DNA of 64,000 bases from a bacterium (GTDB lineage Bacteria; Armatimonadota; Zipacnadia; Zipacnadales; UBA11051): the NCBI GenBank assembly GCA_030604405.1, contig JAUVVY010000003.1:1-64000 (forward strand), written 5' to 3'. Below the pieces are notes generated by a model. That model had not been told where the DNA came from, did not search any database, and saw nothing but the letters and a program-made list of their open reading frames with translations. Position 1 is the first letter of the stretch. The number at the start of each line of letters is the position of its first letter. The position numbers were made by a program, and so were the translations under genes. This document shows, piece after piece, positions 44,009-51,351 of this stretch.

Positions 44009-47000
44009 ATCAACGCGTATGTCCTCGTTGCAGCCGTATTGATGTGCATAGCCCTCCCGACCATCGCGCAGGATGCTGACTATCCGCCGGTGGACAAGGA
44101 GCTTCCCGACGAGGAAGTTCTTCGCCTGGTCAGACCTGACTACCCGGGGCTGCAGGACTTCGCGGCCGCCATTGCGGCCAATGACCTTCCCAAAGCTCAC
44201 CGACTCCTCGTGGAGCATTTTGCCACACGCGAGAAGCCGTTTGTGCCGGAAGCCAAGTTCCCCGGCATCAGCGAAGGCAACTCGATGATAAAACTCAGAC
44301 ATGTCAGCAAACAGATTGCCGACGAGAAATGGCTCAAACACATCTTCACCCAGAGCAACAACGACAAGGGCGTTGTGGAAACCTACCAACTCGACCCGGT
44401 AATAAAGTGGATGGAAAATCCCAGCGAGTGCCGGACATGGATTCTGTATCTGAACCAACTTAACGTTGTCAACGCACTGGCAGGCCTCTACAACGATAGT
44501 GGTGACGAAAAGTATCTCGTCGAGGCCGGCAATATGGTGACAAGCTGGGTCGAGCAGTGCTACCGTGGCTACGGGTACATGCAGAACGGCAAGCTAGTGA
44601 CCTCGCACATGGAGATCCGCAACCGGATGTGTAACTGCATTGCGGCGTACGAGGTGTTGCGCAAATCCCCTGCGCTGACGCCCGAAATGCACATGGCGTT
44701 CTGGAAGCTGTTCATCGCTTCCGCGCGCGAGCTTATGACCTATACGGGCGTCTCCTATCCGGGCTTGATCCCTGTGGCAGTCATGTTCCCTGAATTCAGC
44801 GAGGCTCAAGCATGGCTGGCGCGTGGCGAAGAGAATATACACAACAGCCTGGTCGAGCGTACCACGCCTGAAGGCGCATGGGATACGCACTCGGTATCTT
44901 ACCAGATGGTCTCTGTCCCCTGGTCGGCCCGCAGCCTCGAGTTCCTGCAGGCCAATCCTGAGAGCGGCGATTTCGGCGAGCTTGCCGAAATGATCACGAC
45001 CCAGAGCGGCAAGCTGATGAGGATCATGCTGTGGCTGACCATGCCTAACGGCGGCTTGCCGAACATCGGCGACACCTACGGCCGCCGTGACTGGAGCAAT
45101 GCCACGCTGAGCATACTGCGATCCTACATTCACAGCCAGCTCACATCGGACCAGCAGGAGCGAGTCAACGCGATAGGGCATCCCTTCAAGCGCGCGAAAG
45201 CAGCACTGGCGCTGTATGAGGGCCATGATGGAGCGGAGCCGAATGCCACTTCGCTCGGCTTCCCGGGCACCGGCTACTATGCCATGCGCAGCAGTTGGGA
45301 GCCGGAGAAGGCCAGATACCTTTACTTCGACCTCTCGCCCCAGGCCCTGGGCCATGCTCACTACGATGCATGTCACTTTGACCTGTATGCCTACGGCAAG
45401 CCGCTGCTGTGTGACACCGCTGACTATTTCCTTGGGTGGGGGTACCGGACCGCGCTGCACAACAATATCGAGGTTGACGAGAAGATGTCACAGTGGGGCA
45501 CGCAAGTGATGCCCTGCGAGTGGCTGTCAACCGACCATTTTGACTTCGTGGACGGCGCCCATGCCGGGTTCCCGGACATCAATGTCACCCAGCGGAGAAA
45601 GATATTCTTCGTCAAGGGCAGCCAGCAGGGGTTCGGAGACTACTGGATTCTCTGCGACCTCCTCACCGGCGAAGGCTCTCACAAATATGAGCAGTTCTTC
45701 CACTTCGCCGGCCCGACGCAGCAACAGGGGGCGACCGCTGAAATAGAGCCGCAGACACTGGCAGCATTCAGCACGCACGAAGCCACTGCCAACGTCCAGG
45801 TCATTCCCGCCTACACCGACGGGATGCAGGCCGGCCTCGTCGAAGCCCAGGAAACCGAAATGCTCAAAAAGGACTGCATGACCCGCGAGGCGATGCTGGG
45901 CTGGATCGTGACCGCAGGCACCCACCAGCGCGTCAAATCCGCCGTCGCCGTCTATACCAGGGAAGGTGAGGTGCCGGTCAGCTTCTACGACGTGCTCTTT
46001 CCGACCCCCACCGGTGGCCAGGCGCAGATACGAGTGACGGCCTTGCCAGTCACTGAGGACGGTGCAGAGCTGCAGCCCACCGTCGCCGCCGGCCTGCAGA
46101 TTGAATGTACCCTCACCCGTCCCACGCATGACCTCGATTCCATAGTGATGGACCGTGGCGACAACCTCGCCGCAGACATGCCCGCCTTCGCAGAGATCAA
46201 CGAGACCAGCTTCACCGCCGGCACCGAAGAGCGGCTGACCGACGGCAAGCTGGGCGTCACCGTAATCGGTGAGGCAATGACTTCCGCGCCCTACACGCCT
46301 GGGACGGCACTCTCGGGTCATTTCGGGGTGGACTTCGGCAGGCCCGTAGAGATCAACACCATCATCCTGCACCACGGTACCTTCAATGGCAGCAGCATTA
46401 TCTACCCGCCGACCGAACTGGCCGTCCAGTACTGGGATGGCGCAGAATGGCAGGATGTTGCCAACGCCGAGACAACCTGGGAGCGCGACACGGCCACCAA
46501 CACGTTCTTCGACACGGTCACCACTGCGCGCATCCGTGCGCTCATAGACCGCCCCGCTGGTGGCCGACTCGCGATGCGTGAGATCCAGGCCTACCAGGTA
46601 AGCGCCGATGAGATCGCGAGGGTCGAGGCCTTGCGAGTCGAGACTACTACGAGCAACTGGACCGACTATTTCCTCATCTCCCATGAAGGGCCGGGATTGC
46701 GGAAATATGGCCGATTCTCATTCGACGGCGAAGTTGCTTTCATCCGGCAAGACACAACGGGAAAGGTCACGCAGGCATCTATAAAGAGTGGCGGAGTATT
46801 GCGCGAGGGGAGTCAGTTCGTGATAGGCAGTAACACGCAGCCCGATTATGTGACTGCCATCTGGCAGGGAGAGAGCATCTACATTGACTGCCCGGCCGCT
46901 GACTCCCTGGCCTTCCGCGCACAAGGCGCCCGGGAGGTCAGGCACGGCGACAAGCCCGTGTGGTCGGCTGCCCGACAGGACTTGCTCATTCTTGCCGGCA

Positions 47001-47314
47001 ACGTCGCGAGATTAGGACTGGGGATCAATAACCCTGTCGTTGATCTACATCCGCCGCAGGAGGGCTTGCACGGTGCTCAACCGTGGGCGGTAGTGACCTG
47101 GCAGACGCACAGGCCCGCCACTACGCAGGTCGAGTTCACCACTGACGACGGTCTGGTGCGCCGCACGATACTGGACACAGAGCTTGTTACCGACCACAGC
47201 GCTCGTGTCGAATTCCTGCGGCCGGACAGAGACTACACTTTCACAGCCATATCCGCAGACCAGGTGGGCACCAGGTCCCAGCAGACGGCGAAGATACAGG
47301 ATGTATCTGATTGA
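44009..47314 (+). CDS. Exported heparinase II/III-family lyase with discoidin and FN3-like domains
   Basis: About 1100 residues. An alpha/alpha toroid N-terminal half (about 20-400) is followed by the heparinase II/III catalytic/beta domain with LGHAHYDACHFDLYAYGKPLLCDTADYF (about 445-475). Near 740-860 an F5/8-type C (discoidin) sugar-binding domain appears (SGHFGVDFGRPVEINTIILH ... ARIRALIDRP). The C terminus (about 1010-1095) is an FN3/phosphatase-N-like sandwich. The best start seems to be ATC at 44009, eight bases after GAGGAG. It yields a perfect signal peptide (NAYVLVAAVLMCIALPTIAQ). The first regular starts, TTG 44039 and ATG 44042, cut that signal in half. It probably degrades acidic polysaccharide. 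Confidence 0.85.
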   Translation: MNAYVLVAAVLMCIALPTIAQDADYPPVDKELPDEEVLRLVRPDYPGLQDFAAAIAANDLPKAHRLLVEHFATREKPFVPEAKFPGISEGNSMIKLRHVSKQIADEKWLKHIFTQSNNDKGVVETYQLDPVIKWMENPSECRTWILYLNQLNVVNALAGLYNDSGDEKYLVEAGNMVTSWVEQCYRGYGYMQNGKLVTSHMEIRNRMCNCIAAYEVLRKSPALTPEMHMAFWKLFIASARELMTYTGVSYPGLIPVAVMFPEFSEAQAWLARGEENIHNSLVERTTPEGAWDTHSVSYQMVSVPWSARSLEFLQANPESGDFGELAEMITTQSGKLMRIMLWLTMPNGGLPNIGDTYGRRDWSNATLSILRSYIHSQLTSDQQERVNAIGHPFKRAKAALALYEGHDGAEPNATSLGFPGTGYYAMRSSWEPEKARYLYFDLSPQALGHAHYDACHFDLYAYGKPLLCDTADYFLGWGYRTALHNNIEVDEKMSQWGTQVMPCEWLSTDHFDFVDGAHAGFPDINVTQRRKIFFVKGSQQGFGDYWILCDLLTGEGSHKYEQFFHFAGPTQQQGATAEIEPQTLAAFSTHEATANVQVIPAYTDGMQAGLVEAQETEMLKKDCMTREAMLGWIVTAGTHQRVKSAVAVYTREGEVPVSFYDVLFPTPTGGQAQIRVTALPVTEDGAELQPTVAAGLQIECTLTRPTHDLDSIVMDRGDNLAADMPAFAEINETSFTAGTEERLTDGKLGVTVIGEAMTSAPYTPGTALSGHFGVDFGRPVEINTIILHHGTFNGSSIIYPPTELAVQYWDGAEWQDVANAETTWERDTATNTFFDTVTTARIRALIDRPAGGRLAMREIQAYQVSADEIARVEALRVETTTSNWTDYFLISHEGPGLRKYGRFSFDGEVAFIRQDTTGKVTQASIKSGGVLREGSQFVIGSNTQPDYVTAIWQGESIYIDCPAADSLAFRAQGAREVRHGDKPVWSAARQDLLILAGNVARLGLGINNPVVDLHPPQEGLHGAQPWAVVTWQTHRPATTQVEFTTDDGLVRRTILDTELVTDHSARVEFLRPDRDYTFTAISADQVGTRSQQTAKIQDVSD

Positions 47315-47512
47315 CACTGGCGGCAAGCTGTCATAACAGCTTGCCTGCGTATCACATATAACGTATAGAAGCGGCCCCGGATAGCGGGGCCGCTTCTTTG
47401 CTTGACTGTGAAAACAACTAGCCGGCGCGCTGTGGCGCCGGCGGAATCAGCCCGATTCTGAGCGGCTTGCAGCGGATGATATAACAGTGCCACGAACTGA
47501 GGAAAAAAGTCC
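47315..47512. other. Intergenic region before the dcw cluster
   Basis: Besides the terminator at 47369-47395, a perfect 8-base hairpin GCCGGCGC/GCGCCGGC stands at 47421-47442. On the minus strand it is followed by a T-rich run (TAGTTGTTTTC). No coding frame is convincing. Confidence 0.5.
47369..47395 (+). terminator. Intrinsic terminator of the heparinase-like gene
   Basis: AAGCGGCCCC (47369-47378) pairs perfectly with GGGGCCGCTT (47386-47395) and is followed by CTTTGCTTG. It separates the catabolic island from the dcw cluster. Confidence 0.85.
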
Positions 47513-47542
47513 TTGACATGGATCGCCGAAATCTCCTATCAT
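47513..47542 (+). promoter_or_regulatory. Promoter of mraZ1
   Basis: TTGACA (47513-47518), an 18-base spacer and TATCAT (47537-47542) lie about 110 bases upstream of the mraZ1 ATG. The long leader in between has no clear TGGG-type MraZ boxes. Confidence 0.65.
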
Positions 47543-47654
47543 AGCAAAGCTCCGGTATTACCTGGCAGCAACATATAATTTGCAGGCATCTGCCGGCAAT
47601 TCCTGGGTAGGTTAGTTAGCCTATCTGGACAACTATCAGCCAAAGACAACTCTC

Positions 47655-48161
47655 ATGCCAGCCGAAAAAGAGCAACCTGAAGCGCTCACCATCAACCGCC
47701 ACAGTGTTACCGAAACGCGCGTGACGCTGAAGCCAGAACATATTGACGTGGTCGGCACGGAAGTCATGCTTGCCTTCGGGCCACAAAAGTCAATTCTTGT
47801 CTTTGATCCGCCGAACTGGCAGAAATACTGCACGGCCACCAGGGAGGCGGCTGCCGTCTTGATCGAACTTGAAAGCCGCGAAGTGTATCGGCAGATGATC
47901 GCGACCGGCGCTCGCTCCACCATTGACGGCCAGAACCGGTTGCGGATCCCTCAGTCTCACATGGCCAGAGGCGAATTGTTCGATGAGAATGCCGCCGTTG
48001 ACATTCTACACATAATCTCCGACGACTGTCAATGGCTTGAGCTGTGGCCCGCCAAGGCATTGAGCGGCCCTTACGATGACGCCGATCTGTACAACAGGGC
48101 CTACGCCAAGTTGGTTGAAGGCACCAAGCAACGGGCCGAGGTGGGAGCGAATGCCCCCTGA
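47655..48161 (+). CDS. mraZ: MraZ-family transcription regulator, divergent copy 1
   Basis: 168 residues with two SpoVT/AbrB-like MraZ halves. The second half keeps IDGQNRLRIPQ, close to the family D-x-x-G-R-x-x-(I/L)-P pattern, but the first half (SVTETRVTLKPE) has lost the Asp-x-Lys-Gly-Arg motif. MraZ binds its own promoter and adjusts the dcw operon. The C-terminal tail is 30 residues longer than usual. It overlaps rsmH by 11 bases. A second mraZ lies at 50258 and is closer to consensus, so this copy may have changed target or become non-DNA-binding. Confidence 0.82.
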   Translation: MPAEKEQPEALTINRHSVTETRVTLKPEHIDVVGTEVMLAFGPQKSILVFDPPNWQKYCTATREAAAVLIELESREVYRQMIATGARSTIDGQNRLRIPQSHMARGELFDENAAVDILHIISDDCQWLELWPAKALSGPYDDADLYNRAYAKLVEGTKQRAEVGANAP

Positions 48162-49083
48162 CGGCCACCTTCACGCCCCTTGCATGCTGGCCGAAACCTT
48201 GAAAATTCTTGACCCTCAGCCCGGTGACGTACTTGTTGACATGACACTCGGGCTTGCCGGACATGCAACTGCGATCCTTGAAAAGACGGCAAAAGATGGC
48301 CCAGGCATACTGATTGATTGGGACGCCGCGATGCTGGCGGCGGCTGAAAAGCGACTTGCGGCCTACGGCGACAGGATCAAGCTTTTCAACCGCAACTTCA
48401 CGGAGCTACCGCAGATCATGGCAGAGGCGGGCATCGAGCACGCTGATTTAGCTATTCTCGATGCTGGCGTCGCCCTCCCTCAACTTCTCGATACTCAGCG
48501 CGGCTTTGGTTTTCAGGGCACGTCTTTGGCGATGAGCATGGCAGATCCTAATGACCCGCGCGCGGCCGACATTATCAACAGCGCGCCAGAGCCACAACTT
48601 CGCAGCATTTTGCGCAGCACTCAATCCGAGCATCGCAGTAAGCTCATCGCCAAAGCAATCTGTAGAGTTCGTCAGCGCAAGCCAATCGAATCGAGCAGTG
48701 AGCTTGCGGAGATCATCGCGGCGGCGGTGCCAAAGGGCCGCCGGAAGAGCAGCCGCCACCCGGCCACCGCAGCGATGTTAGCTTTCCGCATTTTCGCAAA
48801 CCAAGAGCTGGATAACCTGCAGGCCGGCGTGGAGGCGATGGCAGAGGCATTGAGGCCCGGGGCGGGAAGAATGGTCGTCCTGACTTACCATTCTCTGGAG
48901 TTCCGCATCACCCGTGACACCATACAACGGCTCGCGAGCGGACATGATATTCCGCCGTGGTTACCCGCGCCCGCTGACGCCAAACCACTAGTCAGAAGCC
49001 TGACTAAGAGGCCATTGAAGCCGTCCGACGCTGAAGCCACAACTTGTCGCAGTTGCCGGCTATTTGCCGCACAAGCCGTATAA
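48151..49083 (+). CDS. rsmH: 16S rRNA (cytosine1402-N4)-methyltransferase RsmH, divergent
   Basis: 310 residues with the RsmH frame: HAPCMLAETLKILDPQPGDVLVDMTLGLAGH (SAM site), DLAILDAGVALPQL, RHPATAAMLAFRIFANQELDNL and VLTYHSLEFR. Several near-invariant positions are altered. The usual LDMRMD reads SLAMSMA, DLGVSS reads DAGVAL and HSLEDR reads HSLEFR. It normally methylates C1402 of 16S rRNA. It could be a functional but relaxed enzyme, or one with another substrate. The ATG at 48151 is preceded by GGGAGCGA. Confidence 0.82.
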   Translation: MPPDGHLHAPCMLAETLKILDPQPGDVLVDMTLGLAGHATAILEKTAKDGPGILIDWDAAMLAAAEKRLAAYGDRIKLFNRNFTELPQIMAEAGIEHADLAILDAGVALPQLLDTQRGFGFQGTSLAMSMADPNDPRAADIINSAPEPQLRSILRSTQSEHRSKLIAKAICRVRQRKPIESSSELAEIIAAAVPKGRRKSSRHPATAAMLAFRIFANQELDNLQAGVEAMAEALRPGAGRMVVLTYHSLEFRITRDTIQRLASGHDIPPWLPAPADAKPLVRSLTKRPLKPSDAEATTCRSCRLFAAQAV

Positions 49084-49091
49084 GACAAGAA

Positions 49092-49110
49092 CCGGGCTGA
49101 TTTAGCCCGG
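49092..49110 (-). terminator. Terminator hairpin of minus-strand element A
   Basis: CCGGGCT/AGCCCGG with a five-base loop; on the minus strand TTCTTGTCTT follows. The matching hairpin in element B is at 50801-50819. It also lies just behind the rsmH stop and could act in both directions. Confidence 0.65.
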
Positions 49111-49345
49111 CTCTCATAGAACAGAGTACCTTGACAGAGATAGAGTTGCTCCAGTGCTTGGGTTTCCGGTCCCGTTCAGGCTGCGGTGTTCCGGAATTCC
49201 CGGCAGGTGGTGGGGTACGACAAAATCGTACCACCAGTTGCCATCAATGACGAAACTACATTCACAGCATAAATCACAGCAATGGCCAAACCAACGATCG
49301 CAGCAGTAGCAGATGTATAATAGCAAAACTCGCAGCATCGGTCAA
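49111..49345 (-). ncRNA. Element A: putative short minus-strand transcription unit
   Basis: A minus-strand promoter, TTGACC (49345-49340), 17-base spacer and TATTAT (49322-49317), would give a transcript of about 225 bases ending at the hairpin 49092-49110. The unit is repeated at 50820-51063 with the same predicted length. Conserved blocks include AGAGTACCTTGACA (49123-49136) and about 40 bases at 49161-49199. A short frame ending four bases before the hairpin shares IP-x-x-RSLNGTG-x-x-S with copy B, including a Ser coded TCT in one and AGC in the other. Copy A lacks a regular start codon inside the transcript, so small RNA and small protein are both open. Confidence 0.45.
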
Positions 49346-49446
49346 TGCAAGATTCTCTAGCCCCCAATAGTGCAAGTGCCTTCGCAAATGCTCCAGCGTC
49401 GTACCCCCCACCGCACTCTATCTCCGCAGTGCTTCGCGCTTGGTTG

Positions 49447-49543
49447 CGCTTTGTGACACCCGCATGCCTGCGGCGGCTCAGTCGCAAAGCGAATTATATC
49501 AAGTGAATCGATTGGCAAGGATTGATTCACAGGGGGCGAAATG
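49447..49543 (+). promoter_or_regulatory. Structured ftsL1 leader (conserved element, copy A)
   Basis: CGCTTTG (49447-49453) pairs with CAAAGCG (49485-49491); inside, CCGCA/TGCGG (49460-49473) closes a four-base loop. A second stem GTGAATC/GATTCAC precedes the SD AGGGGG (49531-49536) and the GTG start of ftsL1. Over 109 ungapped positions it differs from the copy at 51253 at about ten places by my count, far fewer than the neighbouring coding sequences. Confidence 0.6.
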
Positions 49544-49545
49544 CC

Positions 49546-50115
49546 GTGGGAGATGAAACGCTTGGTGTCGGTATCCAGTGGAAAACGATTCTTCGCATGT
49601 CAGTCGTTGGCATCTTGCTCATTGGTCATGTGACAGTTTGGACGATGGTCTCGCACTTCAGCCAGGAAAGCCGCCGGCTGGATCGTCTGATTGCTGCCGC
49701 GACAGAAATTCGCAGCGATCTGGCCCAGGAACGGGCCAAAATCTGCAACGCCACAGACCTCGAAGCCTTTGCTGTCACCCAACACATGGTGAAGGCGCCA
49801 GTCAACGGCTATGCTATTGCGGTCGGTTCCCTACCTGCCCCGGACAGTCCTGACACTACCGTAGCGAGTATCCAGCCGAGCACTCCTCCTGCTCGCGCCG
49901 TCGGAACAGCGGCCCAAGCCCCCACTCAGGCGGGCATGTTCGCCTACCAGGCCCAGCACCCACCAAGCCGCAAGCCCTTGACGCGCGCTGCCATGCCCGT
50001 AGCCCTGGCCACTGGCCTTTACTTCGTAGCGCTGCATCTGTTCCGGCGGAGATCTCGGCGCCCCACTTACCGCGTCCCACATCGCGACACGTTTCCTCTC
50101 AGCCATACCCAGTAG
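49546..50115 (+). CDS. ftsL: FtsL-like division protein, paralogue 1 (with C-terminal TM)
   Basis: About 189 residues. A cytoplasmic start, one TM helix (ILRMSVVGILLIGHVTVWTMV), then the FtsL-type periplasmic coil SRRLDRLIAAATEIRSDLAQE and DLEAFAVTQHMVKAP, which matches the family's closing (I/L)E-x-x-A-x-x-x-GMV-x-P. FtsL forms a complex with FtsB and FtsQ and activates FtsWI. Unlike its paralogue it has a long Pro/Ala linker and a second hydrophobic segment near the C terminus (AMPVALATGLYFVALHLF). The GTG start at 49546 is set by SD AGGGGG and is conserved in ftsL2. Confidence 0.75.
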   Translation: MGDETLGVGIQWKTILRMSVVGILLIGHVTVWTMVSHFSQESRRLDRLIAAATEIRSDLAQERAKICNATDLEAFAVTQHMVKAPVNGYAIAVGSLPAPDSPDTTVASIQPSTPPARAVGTAAQAPTQAGMFAYQAQHPPSRKPLTRAAMPVALATGLYFVALHLFRRRSRRPTYRVPHRDTFPLSHTQ

Positions 50116-50146
50116 GCAACTTCCAGGAAAGAATCTCCGAGCCCTA

Positions 50147-50175
50147 TTGACACCACAAGACAATACTCGTATAAT
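50147..50175 (+). promoter_or_regulatory. Consensus promoter of mraZ2
   Basis: TTGACA (50147-50152), exactly 17 bases, and TATAAT (50170-50175): a perfect sigma-70 consensus, the strongest promoter seen in the window. It should drive mraZ2 and the genes downstream. Confidence 0.85.
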
Positions 50176-50180
50176 GTGTG

Positions 50181-50250
50181 AAGCGTGGAAAAAGAGCGCA
50201 GAATTTGGATGAACATGGATATCAATTCCACCAGGTGCCTAAGCGTGGAA
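50181..50250. promoter_or_regulatory. Possible MraZ operator: repeated TGGA boxes
   Basis: AAGCGTGGAA occurs perfectly at 50181-50190 and 50241-50250, exactly 60 bases apart. Between them TGGATGAACATGGAT gives two TGGAT units ten bases apart, recalling the TGGGN5 repeats bound by MraZ. It lies between the promoter and the mraZ2 start codon, the usual place for MraZ autoregulation. Confidence 0.45.
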
Positions 50251-50257
50251 GGCTAAG

Positions 50258-50788
50258 ATGCCTCAGTCCTCGCAGCAGGACAACTTCATAAGCATAGACA
50301 TGACCACCCAGGTTGTGGACGGTAGTGGCCGAATCACGCTCAAACAGCCCCAGCGTGAACTGCTCGGGGACAAGGTTATATTGACGTACGGTGATAGCAC
50401 CTCCATGCGTATGTTCACACCTGAAGCTTTCGCGGAGAACACGGCGGAGATACTGGCGCTTCTGGACGACAATCGGCTCGACCCCGACTCCGACCAGATC
50501 CGACGCCAGATGATTGACTCCAGGGTGTCCTGCAATATAGACAGCCAGGGGAGGCTGCGGATTCCAGCCGGCTTCCTGACCCGCTCCGGTCTCGCCGATG
50601 CCAAGCAGCCCGAAGTCCAGATACTCTACCGGTCACAGATGGGGTACTGGGAAATCTGGCCAACGAAAGATGCCAACAAGCCTCTGGACCCAGGCGACCC
50701 GTTCTACCGGGCGCGCCGTCTGCTTAGCAACCGCGCACGCACACAGCAGGCAGCCTTATCGCACGATGCCGCCGAGGATACCTCTTGA
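50258..50788 (+). CDS. mraZ: MraZ-family transcription regulator, copy 2
   Basis: 176 residues with two MraZ repeats, VVDGSGRITLK and NIDSQGRLRIPAGF, both close to the D-x-x-G-R-x-x-(I/L)-P consensus, so DNA binding is likely preserved. It has a consensus promoter with repeated TGGA boxes in front. rsmH is not next to it, unlike in most bacteria: the gene is followed by element B and ftsL2. Together with mraZ1 it marks a tandem duplication of the mraZ...ftsL unit. Confidence 0.85.
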   Translation: MPQSSQQDNFISIDMTTQVVDGSGRITLKQPQRELLGDKVILTYGDSTSMRMFTPEAFAENTAEILALLDDNRLDPDSDQIRRQMIDSRVSCNIDSQGRLRIPAGFLTRSGLADAKQPEVQILYRSQMGYWEIWPTKDANKPLDPGDPFYRARRLLSNRARTQQAALSHDAAEDTS

Positions 50789-50800
50789 CAAAGCGGAAAA

Positions 50801-50819
50801 CCGGGCTTGGTTAGCCCGG
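50801..50819 (-). terminator. Terminator hairpin of minus-strand element B
   Basis: CCGGGCT/AGCCCGG with loop TGGTT; on the minus strand TTTTCCGCTTT follows. It corresponds to the hairpin at 49092-49110 and stands just after the mraZ2 stop. Confidence 0.65.
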
Positions 50820-51063
50820 CTTTCATTCACTAGAACCAGAGTACCTTGACACGCTAAGGGCTGCTTCATCGCTTAAGGTTCCGGTACCGTTCAGGCTGCG
50901 GTTCCCCGGAATTCTAAAGCAGGCGGGTGGGCGCGGCAACATCACACCCCCACTTGAAGGCAACGTGAATGCTTCGGTCACAGCATGCGTCAGACCAATA
51001 CCGAAGCCACCAGAGCCAGCAGCAGAGGTTGTATGATAGCACAAACCCCCCTGTGCCAGTCAA
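50820..51063 (-). ncRNA. Element B: putative short minus-strand transcription unit
   Basis: The counterpart of element A. TTGACT (51063-51058) and TATCAT (51038-51033) are 19 bases apart, a weaker spacing, and the predicted transcript again ends about 225 bases on at the hairpin. AGAGTACCTTGACA is at 50838-50851 and the second conserved block at 50877-50914. The short frame here could start at an ATG behind GGGGG and encode about 39 residues ending RSLNGTGTLSDEAALSVSRY plus a short tail. Coding is possible but not shown. Confidence 0.45.
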
Positions 51064-51252
51064 TGCAAACTTTGCAGCCACTGACGAAGCAACTGCCGCA
51101 GCAAGGCTCGCAGCACGCCGCGCCCACCCGTCGCAGCCTATCTTTGAGACCTGACCAATCCCCCCAGCGGAGGTTATCCTTTCTCTGGCACGTTGCTGGA
51201 GTCGAGGCCGTTGTGGGGCGCGGGACGGCTGCTTGAAACACATCCGATCGAC
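51064..51252. other. Spacer between element B and the ftsL2 leader
   Basis: About 190 bases with no recognised gene, twice as long as the matching stretch in copy A (about 100 bases). A 343-codon minus-strand frame crosses it but is mostly antisense to ftsL2 and not credible. Confidence 0.5.
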
Positions 51253-51349
51253 CGCTTTGTGACACCCGCAAGCCTGCGGCGGCCCAGTTGCAAAGCGAAT
51301 TACATCGAGTGAAGCAATTGGCAAGGCTTGATTCACAGGGGGCAAAATA
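51253..51349 (+). promoter_or_regulatory. Structured ftsL2 leader (conserved element, copy B)
   Basis: Same structure as 49447-49543: CGCTTTG (51253-51259) with CAAAGCG (51291-51297), and inner CCGCA/TGCGG (51266-51279). The loop changes from TGCC to AGCC while both stems are kept. SD AGGGGG and the GTG start of ftsL2 follow at identical spacing. No promoter is visible inside, so it acts as leader or operator within the operon. Confidence 0.6.
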
Positions 51350-51351
51350 CC

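Noticed and set aside
45527-46684. 385-codon minus-strand frame
   Set aside because: It is antisense to the heparinase-like lyase; composition is that of a shadow frame.
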